Origin: Choristoneura fumiferana
Taxonomy: Eukaryota > Arthropoda > Insecta > Lepidoptera > Tortricidae
Reading direction: 5' to 3'
Length of the DNA stretch: 64,000 nucleotides
Assembly (NCBI RefSeq): GCF_025370935.1
Contig: NC_133491.1
Coordinates: 11,146,530-11,210,529, forward strand
Part shown: one piece after another, positions 21,913 to 31,125 of the stretch
Layout of the letters: every line of letters starts with the position of its first letter
Position numbering within the stretch: position 1 is the stretch's first letter
Notes under the pieces: generated by a model
Databases searched by the model: none
What the model saw: the letters and a program-made list of their open reading frames with translations, nothing else
What the model was told of the DNA's origin: nothing
Translations under genes and position numbers: made by a program

Positions 21913-22243
21913 CTTTGATTGCATTTCATCAGCCCATCTATATAGCGCCCACGTTATCGTTAGCATTTTATTTATTTATTTTGATTGATTTGATGGATTT
22001 TTAAATGGATTTTAGTATTCACAACACAAGACACTACACTATAGATAGTAAGTGTCAGCGGTTGTGAATCGGACACTGGCTCAGCGTACCTAATCCTGAG
22101 ACGTTAAAAAAACGCCCCAGCGCTGATTTTCAGCCAGCACCGTCGGTGACCCTGTGACCGCTATAAAGTTTGTTCAAAAAATATTTTTATTGTTTAACAA
22201 ATCGAATTGTGTAAAATATTCTAAATGTCTCAAAAGGCCGTAA

Positions 22244-22368
22244 CCAGAGGCCGTATTGCTTAACGTTTCTAACGCTTACGATCGCAATCAAATGACAGTT
22301 TTTGTATGCGAAATCTGTCATTTGATTGCGATCGCGAGCGTCAGAAACGTTAGCAATACGGCATCTGG
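22244..22368. mobile_element. Palindromic MITE, GGCCGTATTGC family
   Basis: CCAGAGGCCGTATTGC at the left pairs with GCAATACGGCATCTGG at the right. The arms continue through GATCGCAATCAAATGACAG and its inverse. A related worn copy lies at 58321-58432. It sits in a block present only in copy 1. Confidence 0.8.
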
Positions 22369-22377
22369 TCATTCCGT

Positions 22378-22645
22378 CCGTCTCGTTGGTGGATGTCCTA
22401 CGCGTCTTCGTCTTCTTAAATACAAACTCAATAATCTTGTTTTTGACGATAATATTGACTTTATTAAAACATTGTAAATCTGTTTTTTTTAAAGTGGCAT
22501 CGGCGGCAGTTCTTCCACTAGATGGACTAACGACATCACTGAGAGTTGCGGGCTACCGTGGATGCAATGTCGTTCATTGTGACGTTCTAAGGGGGAGGCC
22601 ATTGTTCGGCAGTGAACGTCTTCCAGCTGATCATGATGATTTAAT
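22378..22645 (+). mobile_element. RTE-type LINE 3' end fragment
   Basis: Contains GTTGGTGGATGTCCTACGCG, then after an AT-rich interruption AGATGGACTAACGACATCAC, GGGGGAGGCCATTGTTCGGC and GAACGTCTTCCAGCTGATCA. These are successive pieces of the RTE C-terminal region (R-W-T-D-D-I.. to ..W-T-S). The reading frame is broken and there is an AT-rich insertion in the middle. Confidence 0.7.
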
Positions 22646-22784
22646 ATGCTTATTCCTCGAACTATGAATAGTCAACCAAGGAAGTTGTGGCAGTTTTACA
22701 TCAGGATAAAAACTGATTGTCACTTTGGCTTGATTTTGTTCGCTTCTTTTGTTTATTTTTCACAGTGCCTTTGTTTAATGATTA

Positions 22785-23107
22785 TCCTCCTAATATTGTT
22801 TATGTGTGTTTTGTTACTCCTTCACGCTAAAACGGCTGGACGGATTAAGATGAAATTTGGTATGTAGATAGCTGGACATCTGGGATAACATATAGGCTAC
22901 TTTTTATTCCGATATTCCCACGGAATAGGGTTAAAATCTCGAAATAAAACCTGTTGGGCTTAGCGCCATGAAATTTAGCATACTCGTAGTGGCTTTGCAA
23001 TGTCAATGAAAACCACGATATAATTTTTGGGAATCCCACAGGAATTTTGTAAAATCCCGAATTTAAATTCAAGTGATGTGCGCGTACAAAGCCGCGGGTA
23101 AACTCTA
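22785..23107 (+). mobile_element. Short Helitron, complete here and 5'-deleted in copy 2
   Basis: Begins TCCTCCTAATATTG, contains GGATTAAGATGAAATTTGGT, TAGATAGCTGGACATCTGGG and TTGGGAATCCCACAGGAATT, and ends GCCGCGGGTAAACTCTAG. Copy 2 keeps only the last 35 bases or so (from 50308), so the site was occupied there too before a deletion. Confidence 0.75.
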
Positions 23108-23730
23108 GTGAATAAATAAATAATAAAACTTGAAAATAATAATATTTTAATGTTTAAAGCGCATTTGAACTTAGGGTGGTAATTGATTTTCTTGGTGGAC
23201 TCTACCTATCATAAATTGTTACGCTACGTGATAGTCGTTAGGCGTCAGTTGGCATTAGGGCAGTCACACACTGCTAATGGCTGGCTCGTTACACCAAATT
23301 ATAGGCCAAGGTCTCACTGGGGCACATGTGTGATAGCTACAATTACGCATTATTCAAAAGTTGTGAAATTGTCACTAACTAAGAACACTGGAAGACATTT
23401 AAATGAGTGGTTTCGCTTAGGAGTATTTCTCAAAAAGTTGTCTCGTCATGAAATTGACAAGAAATATTTTTGTCAAGAAATTATTAACGCTCAAGGCGAG
23501 ATCATAAAACATAAACTGCATGAAACATCCAAAATTTCTTGACGTCAGAAAATCGTTACGAAATCTTGTGAGGAAAAAATCGTGACCAAATTGGAACCAA
23601 CAATAAAGATTATTTGACTTTTTATCACAAGGTTTTGTATATGGTATTTAAACACAATATTACTTATTTTTTGTGTTGAAAATAGCGTCAGTTTTTTTTA
23701 AATAAGTGGGCAACTTTTTGAGAAATAGTC

Positions 23731-23891
23731 TTACCCCCTTATTCATAAAACTTAACAAGCCTATGTTAACTAACAAATGCTTTGTCCCTTTCTAACAAAT
23801 ACAAATGTCGAAGTGACAGATAAGGACAAACGATTTTTAGCGGCATTTTAACTAAAATAGGTTTGATTGTCGTTTATGAATAAGGGGGTTA
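23731..23891. mobile_element. MITE with CCCCCTTATTCATAAA ends and TTA target duplication
   Basis: Terminal inverted repeats CCCCCTTATTCATAAA / TTTATGAATAAGGGGG (23734-23888) are flanked on both sides by TTA. A 3-bp TTA duplication fits PIF/Harbinger. Other copies: 50995-51140 (allelic) and 3510-3627 (independent, inverted and worn). It is followed by a Helitron-type 3' tail (GCTGCGGGCAAAAACTAG, ending about 23982), so it may have landed in a Helitron. Confidence 0.75.
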
Positions 23892-24291
23892 GACTTTTAT
23901 CCCGAAAAAAATGAACAGTTCTCGAGGGAATAGCTCGCGATAACCTAATTCCTCGCGGACTAAGCTGCGGGCAAAAACTAGTAGTATTTCTTTATTTATT
24001 TCTAACAAACAAACATATAATTCCATATTGTCCATTCCGCTTCATCATCATCAACAGCCTGAAGACGTCCGCTTTTGATCGCCCGAAACTCGCTATTGTG
24101 CGTAAAATGAGTCGATTTCATATCCCAGCAATTACTTTGGGAAGTAATGATGTTGCTTTGAGTTTAATGCCTTAAAATCCGGCTTCATTTTGTCATTGTT
24201 TACGTGTCACGTCAAACAGTTACGACACTGGAGTTTCACTTTCGTATGAGCTTCTCAGGCCGCCCACGCACGTACAGCGCAAGACAAGCTT

Positions 24292-24584
24292 CAGTTTCGA
24301 CCGAAATGCGACCAAACGGCGCTAAGCTGCGCCTGCGCTGCCAGAGCGGAGGAAAAGCGGGTTGAAATAAACCAAGCCCTGTACTACGAAGTGCAAAATT
24401 CGAACTACGTATCTTGCTACCCCTCCGACGCTTATATTATTTAATACGAGTGAGAGGGACGGTACGATCGAACTTCGATTTTCGAATTTCGTAGTAGCAA
24501 CCCAGTTTCAACCGAAATGCGATGAAACGGCGCTAAGCGGTGTCTCCGCTGCTAGAGCTGAGGAAAAGCGGGTTGAAATAAACC
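24292..24584. repeat. 82-bp direct repeats flanking a palindromic MITE
   Basis: The direct repeats 24292-24373 and 24503-24584 share CAGTTTC.ACCGAAATGCGA, AACGGCGCTAAGC and GAGGAAAAGCGGGTTGAAAT with about a dozen differences. Between them, 24374-24502, is a CCCTGTACTACGAA palindromic MITE of the same family as 6059-6183. The same arrangement occurs at 51542-51835. Confidence 0.7.
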
Positions 24585-24594
24585 TAAATTATAA

Positions 24595-25257
24595 TTCACG
24601 TCTTAAATCGAGTTTAGATGTTTATTTGTTTTTGTTGTTTATGTGCTCGGGAAGGGCTACGAGCTGACAATTTTATACAAACGTTCAAACATGAAGTGAT
24701 AGCGACAAGGTAGTAAAATGTAAATATATCTTTGACCTCCGGCTGTCCATTAATTGCCTGAGGTTATTTGGTGATTTTCGACTTGCACTTTTCCAGTTTT
24801 TCAAAATGGCTGGACCATGTGGCTTAAAACGCAAATAGACCTGCGAGGTCTACTACTCCAGAGTCTGTTATACTTTATATTTCGAGAGTTTATGCAATTT
24901 GATGCACGTGGGCTCGATTTTGTTGACATGATAGAAGTTTCTGTTACAGTTTCCAGGTTATCTAGTAGAAGTACAGGACATCTAAAAAATAATGTCATCA
25001 AATTCTACAGACTTATAAGAAAATAACCACGAAAATGAGGCGATTAAAACGCTCGCCTTTTACCCTGCTTGATGCTTCTTCTCTTCTCTTCTCTTTTCTC
25101 TCTCACTCTCTTCTTTTATCCTCGTGGGCAAAAAAGTACTTTATAAAGGACCAATTAACACTAAGAAAAATAAAGTATAAATTGTTAATTGAAAAAAACA
25201 TCTTAAGAATTTAGAAATAATATCCAAAATAACGGAGCCAGTGAACCACGTCTAGGG
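24595..25257. other. Family-2 fragment and unassigned sequence
   Basis: Positions 24598-24622 (ATTCACGTCTTAAATCGAG) match an outer arm of the family-2 repeat. Positions 24817-25026 hold a 70-codon frame on plus and an overlapping one on minus, identical in copy 2 but without recognised motifs. A pyrimidine-rich TCTTCTCTTC tract lies at 25074-25110. Confidence 0.4.
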
Positions 25258-25589
25258 CGTAATTAAAAAAGTCTGGTAAAAAAGTTAGATCCCAGATGGA
25301 TATTAAATGATATTGTAACGGATACGTCTTAATTCGAGTTTAGCTCGACATGCTTCGGGCTATTTTGTAGCCCTTCTTCACAGGAGCACGCGACTCGGCG
25401 GCTGCCGCAACACGCGCACTACGCGCCACCGCCGAGCGCAGCCGCCGAGCCGCGTGCTCCTGTGAAGAAGGGCTACGAAATAGCCCAAAACATGTCGAGG
25501 TAAACTCGTTTAAGACGTGAGTTATCCGTCACAATATCATTTAATATCCATCTGGGATCTAACTTTTTTACCAGACTTTTTTAATTACG
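25258..25589. repeat. 332-bp palindrome, family-2 repeat with extended arm
   Basis: The core 25308-25545 is the family-2 inverted repeat (GC-rich centre, stems GGGCTA/TAGCCC, CATGTCGAG ends). In this copy the palindrome extends outward: 25258-25299 and 25548-25589 are perfect 42-base inverse copies. Copy 2 has the left 42 bases (52518-52559) but not the right, where it reads CATGAGTGAGTCTCACGG, as does the independent relative near 6690. The extension is therefore derived in copy 1. Confidence 0.9.
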
Positions 25590-25620
25590 GTCTCACGGTA
25601 GTTTCATGTTCAAAATGTAG

Positions 25621-26464
25621 GATATTTATCATCAGATTGATAAAAGAAAATATTTAATTTCCTTCCTCATTGTCACATCTCCTTATCCGTTAACATTGGA
25701 CTTCAAAATCGCTATCTCGCCTCCCAACACCAACCTCCATCTCACCAAGGAAATTGCATGCAAGAATTTACTGCCCCTCGCCGCAGAACACTGCATTTAG
25801 CGTGATATACGACTAATGGTGGTTCTCCATCGTAAACCTAATTCGTAGTCAAATCGACTGTATAACTTGTGTGTGGTCAGGTGTCTGAAGTGAGGAGATA
25901 GATTTATGGTTGATTTGACCCATTCACGTGACTGGTTGCGACAATAAATATTTTGATTGGGAATGTATAAGATATCCAGTGGCTGGGCATCTAAATGATC
26001 GTCAATGCAAAAATAGCGTCACTAAATAACTTACAGGTAAGTTATTTAGTGACGCGTAGGTCTACTAACGTCACTAGCGTATCACACTTTGAATATGACT
26101 ATATAATATACCGTGTGTGTCCTATAACAGGGGAAAATAATTAAAACGTAGATAGTTCTCGTCAAACTCAACAACATTACCTCAGCGACTTAAAAATAAT
26201 TCGTTTTTTAATTTTTATTACACTTTAAAGTTTATTCGAAGAAGCAATGTAGGTAAAGCAAAATGTTTGATATTTGTAGCGTGACAGGCGACGTCAGTTG
26301 GGTTCTAGGATGGCGTACATTGAATTTACGGTTAAGTTTGTTAGAAAAAAAACAAAAGTAAAGTTTTGATTTGAATAAAGTGGGACCATGCTGATCCAAT
26401 TACCAGTGATCTATAGAAGTCTCTGTTTTTAATATTATCCCGGTTCTGGGCCACACATTGTAAA
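25621..26464. other. No gene seen; contains a new hairpin at 26016-26055
   Basis: Aligned with 52846-53662. A 71-codon frame in copy 2 (52809-53024) is interrupted in copy 1 by indels, which argues against a conserved protein. Confidence 0.45.
26016..26055. repeat. Perfect 19-bp hairpin present only in copy 1
   Basis: GCGTCACTAAATAACTTAC (26016-26034), AG, then its perfect inverse (26037-26055). Copy 2 has only the first arm (53243-53261) and continues TAACGTCAC. The second arm plus a few bases is therefore an insertion templated on the first. Confidence 0.9.
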
Positions 26465-26828
26465 TCCTACTTCCTACTAATATTATAAATGTGAAAGTTT
26501 ATGAGTGAGTGAGTGAGTATGTTTGTTACTTCTTCACGCTGACACGGCTGGGCGGATTTGGATGAAATTTGCCAAAAAGTTAGTTTATAATCTGGATTAA
26601 AACATAGAGTACTTTTATCTCGATATTCCTACGGGATAGGGATGAAATCTCTAAATAACCACCACTGGGTTTAGAGTCATGAAATTTGGCATGGGATTTA
26701 ATTTAACGTCAATGAAAACCATGATTTAATTTTAGGGAATTCCCACGAGAATTTAATAAAATCCCGGAATTTCAATTCAGCTGCTGTATATAATGATTTA
26801 CGCGTGCGAAGCCGCGGGTAAACGCTAG
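26465..26828 (+). mobile_element. Short Helitron with proven empty site in copy 2
   Basis: The 364-bp element begins TCCTACTTCCTACTAATATT and ends CGCGGGTAAACGCTAG. It lies between GTAAA and TAAATAATAAATTC. Copy 2 has GTAAATAAATAATAAATTC uninterrupted (junction 53662/53663), so insertion was between A and T without target duplication, as expected for Helitrons. No Rep or helicase sequence: non-autonomous. Confidence 0.93.
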
Positions 26829-27149
26829 TAAATAATAAATTCATTTATTTCGGGCATCTTGGCCCATACAATAAATACCTTACAGACTAACATACATATT
26901 TATATTTAAAACTAGTTTAGTGACAAAACGGTCACGGTATAAATAACGGTCCCGCTGAAACTATGCTATTTTCCGGGATGATACTTCGACGCCCTTCCCA
27001 CGGCCACAAGCTATCTTTATAACAAATTTCTTATGAACAGGTACAGTGGTTTAAGCGTGAAGACGTAACTGAAAGACAGACAGTCAGATTAAGTCGTATT
27101 TATCTGGCTCTCTCAATTAACTTCAGTAAGCTAGTTGAGAAAGCTGTAC
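26829..27149. other. Worn Helitron-like fragment and short repeats
   Basis: 26940-27090 carries GAAACTATGCTATTTTCCGG and GAAGACGTAAC, resembling the reversed Helitron fragment at 19060-19225. 27103-27145 has a short TTATCT..TTCAGTAAGCTAGTTGAGAA palindromic piece related to 58712-58780. No gene. Confidence 0.45.
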
Positions 27150-27293
27150 GGTCAAGGACTTTAATTCATGAGCCACCATGGAACCATTTCACAGTAAACG
27201 TCATAGTGACATCGCATTAATTAACAAGGAATATCGTAATGACTTTTCCTTTGAAAAGTTTCCATGGTGGCTCATGACTTAAAGTTCTTGACC
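27150..27293. mobile_element. Palindromic MITE, GGTCAAGGACTTTAA family
   Basis: GGTCAAGGACTTTAATTCAT at the left pairs with ATGACTTAAAGTTCTTGACC at the right, continuing over GAGCCACCATGGAA. 144 bp, no coding; partner at 53965-54108. Confidence 0.8.
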
Positions 27294-27475
27294 TACATAG
27301 TTACAAGTGTAGCAAATATTAAGCGAGTTAAGAAGCTAACTGGAGTTTTCCCTTAAACTTAAGGTAACTGACACTTTCGAAGAACAAATTTTGACCGAAT
27401 GTTAATATCCACCGTCCTGCCATCACGCCTCTATCGGCTCTATGATCCCTGTAATTATAGTGCCGCACCCCAAAT

Positions 27476-27525
27476 ATCACGACGCGCGGCGCACGCGCGT
27501 GTCGCGTGCGCACGGCGCGTCGTGA
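27476..27525. repeat. GC-rich palindrome in AT-rich DNA
   Basis: ATCACGACGCGCGG.. pairs with ..CGGCGCGTCGTGAT around a CGCGTGTCGCG centre. About 50 bp, strikingly CpG-rich compared with the surroundings and fully retained in copy 2 (54300-54349). Confidence 0.75.
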
Positions 27526-27619
27526 TGCGCGGCAGTGTTTTGTTTATTGTTATTCGATTGTTAATATTAATCCTGGCCACTTTAATATGCGTAACATGTT
27601 TGTTTTATTAGAAATTAAT

Positions 27620-29516
27620 TGTGCAGGTGTGTATAGGTAAGCACTGAAAGCATGACCAGTAGTAAAACCTTTTCTCAATAAGCGTCCCAGTGGCTTTCTT
27701 GATAAAAACAATGATCGCTTACTGAGACAAGGCTGTTCTACAGGTCGGCGGTTTACCTATAGTCGTTTCAGTTACTGCCCTGTCGGGACTATCATACACT
27801 CTCATCCATGGGGACTATGAGTGTTTTGCGAATGTGTTTTGTCGCAATGGTTACCTGACAGCATTCAAAATGACTAGAAAAGTTATTTATACTTCATTTG
27901 TGCCATGGTACTTTGAAAGGAGTAAGGAAATTTGAATTCCCGACAAAATAGAACATAAGAAGTTCTCCAAAATAAGTATTGGCATGGACGAGCCTTTAAA
28001 TTACTAACAGAACTAAATTAACAGAACTTTAAAGGAGTGCGTTAGAATCACCGGCATAGCTCAAAAACTATGGAAGTTGAAATGGCAAAAACAGAGAACC
28101 GTTGAGGGTGGAAGGTTCTCCACTGGTGACTCTACATTAGGTAATATTCTTCCTACAATACACATTAAATTCAAAAACCACTCATACGGAACCCATCTCC
28201 ATATCTCACTCAAATTAAAACAGAACCCAGCCGTTTCATCGAAAAACGTCTCTTATATATACGTTAACAGACTCCATATAAGGGTCCATAGGTCCATGTT
28301 TCAAAGGTAATTAAATGCTACATTTATCAAGAGGGTGCAGAAAGATTATTTACTTGTGGGGAGGGGAGGTTGTTCTAATGAAGTGATGTCAGCAGTCATG
28401 CGGAAGACGTCGTTTATCATCATAAGTCCTCATGTTTTTGCAATTTCTAGGGTTCCATAGCCCAAAAAGAAAAAATAGAACTTGAACTACATGTTTCTGC
28501 CTCGCTGCAAAAGCGGTTTTGAATATTGGTAAGCAAGGTTTTTTTTAAATTCTTTATTCGATAATTTGTACTTTATAAAGTTCATTTGGCCATTTAAATT
28601 TGTTCTTTATAAAGTACGCGAGGACTCTCGAGAGTAGGTACGTAAGGCCTCATGAAGTGGCTCACAACACAAGTAAAGAAGAATTCTTTATTCCGTGATC
28701 AATTTGTGCTTTATAAAGTACATTCGGCCGTCATTCTTACTGTTAATTTTTCTTTAAAAAGTACGCGATTACTTACGAGGTTAACTTTGTACAGAGTTAT
28801 GTGCGCGAATCAGACTCGCTCTTAGCCGGTTGTGGATACATTTTATCGGTCCATTGTAAACATCAACTAATGGATACACTTTTTACAGCAGTATTTCAAG
28901 GCAACACATCCTAAAACTATTTTTATCTAACCCAATTACCAAACATTGTGACAGCTTTACCTGCCTGTTAACGGCCAATCACAGTTTATGGCCTGTAACT
29001 GTTCACACGTACTATTTATGACTTTGAGAGACGCATGCGCATCCTGCGAATCACTTACACGTTTGTTTCCTAGAAACTGGTAAGCGCAGCTGTAGTACGT
29101 TAATATACGACCAGTAATGGTCGACCCGGGATGTACCCACAACCATTGGTGCTCCTATGGCAAATCATATGTAGTAATCATGTATAGTGTGTGTGTATCA
29201 TATGTAGGTTAACTGGAAGAGATCCCTTTAAGGGATAAGTTCGCCTTTGTACATCTTGTTATCCTGTGTTCTGTTATTTCCATGTATTTTATGTACAATA
29301 GAGTTTTATAATAGATATATGAGGGCATGAATATTAGTTCACTACCTAACGCAATTTACGGATCGGCAAATTGCTGAAAAAACACCAAAATAACGCTTTA
29401 AGCTCGAAGCTCGAAGCGATTTTACTCGAAATTTACTACCAGAAAGGTACGGGACACAATCACGCAATAGCACAGTCACATTTCGTCCACGCCGTCGCCG
29501 AAAAGTCGAGGTAATT
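27620..29516. other. No supported gene
   Basis: Aligned with 54460-56636. The frame at 28077-28310 (77 codons) is open in both copies with one amino-acid change but has no recognised motif. CTTTATAAAGTAC-type words recur at 28570, 28608, 28711 and 28755, suggesting an old internal repeat. Copy 2 contains about 250 extra bases (55547-55796) relative to 28680. Confidence 0.4.
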
Positions 29517-30250
29517 TAACAATACCCCACAAATTCACCTGGGAAACAATTTCTCACACTAAAGTCGTTACTTTAAAAAGATATGGTTAGATTCCATTAA
29601 ATTGAGTATTCTGTTGTTCACCCACGTCACCATGTAAATCAAACAAACATATTCAAGGCACGCTTAAAATTGCCCTCGTGTTTTCTCAAACCTTTACGAC
29701 AAGTAATTTGTCTATGGATTTTTTAAACTTGTTCGTTACGAAACTAAATAAAATCACGTGTGGCCGCAGCTGTGGCCAAAAATCGGGGAATTAGTCAAAC
29801 TTAATGCTAACATTCGTAATACTTAAAGTTAACCGCAAACCGACGAAAAACGCGATTTTTCACACTTGAAATACAAATATTTGGAGCGTAGACAATCCAC
29901 TTTTTTTCCCTCAACTTTGCTACTCCACAGACGCGGTGAGCCCGCGACTATTAATTCATATTAGTGTTCTATTTTTGAATTCGAAAAATGGAATGTTTTT
30001 AAAAGGAGCGCGAAACGTGATAGTTCTTTGAAATTCGAACGCGTCTCAAAAATACTAATTGGTGTCGGTTTTTTCTCACTTTTATTCTTTACTTTGATAA
30101 TGAACTTTTTACAAGCATTTATTTAGTTTCACCTGTTGTCAGTTGTACAGTCACCAGCATTAATATCTGCCACAGCGGAGCGTGCAAAAATATCTGACAC
30201 GTCCTTCCGGCCCTAGAAATAGAGTCGTGTCAGATATTTATGCACGCTTG
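29517..30250. other. Block with no difference between the two copies
   Basis: From 29517 to 30250 the two copies are identical base for base with constant offset 27,120, whereas elsewhere indels and substitutions occur every few lines. The piece before it (29400-29516) is relatively CpG-rich. No ORF with known domain is seen. The block could contain conserved regulatory or 5' exon sequence, or reflect recent gene conversion or shared ancestry; the sequence alone does not decide. Confidence 0.6.
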
Positions 30251-30281
30251 TAATGTCAGATATTGGTGCCGGTGACTGTAC
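30145..30281. mobile_element. Palindromic MITE, GTACAGTCACC family
   Basis: GTACAGTCACCAGCATTAAT at the left pairs with its inverse ending GGTGCCGGTGACTGTAC; inner arms CGTGCAAAAATATCTGACAC. 137 bp hairpin; partner at 57265-57401 with one base change. Confidence 0.85.
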
Positions 30282-30866
30282 CTAATCAAATATTAGATTA
30301 ATTTTGAAGTAAAATTATGACCTAGTAGTCAGGTTGACGTGATGTTTGGCTTATTGATGTCCCGTGACTACAATAATCCGGTATCTACTAAAATTCTGGT
30401 GTATCGGCCTGGATCGTCTTCGCCAAACAGAACTCTGCGTTTACCTAATGAGATCGAGTTGAAATTTGGTAAATATGTAGTTTGGATAACGACGCAATTA
30501 CAGTCAGCAAAAAAAGGTTGAATTACTGTCCTACTTGAAACGTACCTATTTACAGTCATATATATAATTGCAATTTGCAATAGTAAGTATGTGGTACCTG
30601 TGATATCTCAGCCTTTTATTCTCAACTTTCATAATTTTAGAACAACACTTTATTCTGCTTTCGAATGAATTACATGATTTAATTAAGAAAGAAAAGAAAA
30701 CTAAGATAAAAACATTTAATCATGACAGCATGGACAAAAAATGAAAAATGAAATTGCGCAAGTCACGAAATGGTCCCAAATCAGCATATTTATTTTATTA
30801 TCGTATGGAATAAGTGTCACTGCAAAACTGTGCATGAAATACAAATGAAAACTAAACATTAAAACT

Positions 30867-31125
30867 TAAATCTAGATTTTTTAAATATTCCACGGCTTTC
30901 TCTGACAGCTTCTTGAGGTCATCTATGTGTCCATCGAACTTAGTGATCGGGCATTCCAGTACCATGTGGTGGGCCGTCTGTTCCGGGTGGCCACACTCGC
31001 AAGCCGCCGACTCGCACCAGCCCATTTACTCTAAGGTACGCGGAGTTCCCACATTGGTTCGGAAGCGGTTGGCCAGGCACCACACTCGGCGCTGCGTTTC
31101 GAAGCCCGGGGTCTTTCGCGGGGGT
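30867..31125 (-). pseudogene. LINE C-terminal Cys/His domain, out of frame
   Basis: After the RT frame ends at 31126, the next frame continues the protein: PGFETQRRVWCLANRFRTNV, then one stop codon, then a segment with the pattern C-x4-C-x-C-x7-H-x5-C (CESAACECGHP..ECPITKF), and a stop near 30865. This is the zinc-knuckle-like end usual in this type of LINE and presumed to bind RNA or DNA. The shift and the stop show decay. Confidence 0.8.

Larger units (their letters stand above)
10316..30790. repeat. Large duplicated block, copy 1
   Basis: Position 10316 aligns with 38277 and the match runs, interrupted by indels and a few replaced patches, to CAGCATATT at 30790, which aligns with 57906. 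Many consecutive lines differ by only one or two bases. Copy 1 spans 20,475 bp and copy 2 spans 19,630 bp. It ends exactly where the LINE at 30791 begins. Probably the other haplotype of the same locus; a tandem duplication is the alternative. Confidence 0.95.

Noticed and set aside
23183..23542. 119-codon frame MIFLVDS..
   Set aside because: Copy 2 carries a premature stop (AAACATTAACTG for AAACATAAACTG) and there is no recognised domain.
24817..25026. Overlapping open frames on both strands, identical in both copies
   Set aside because: The region has few differences overall and neither frame has a recognisable domain or start context.
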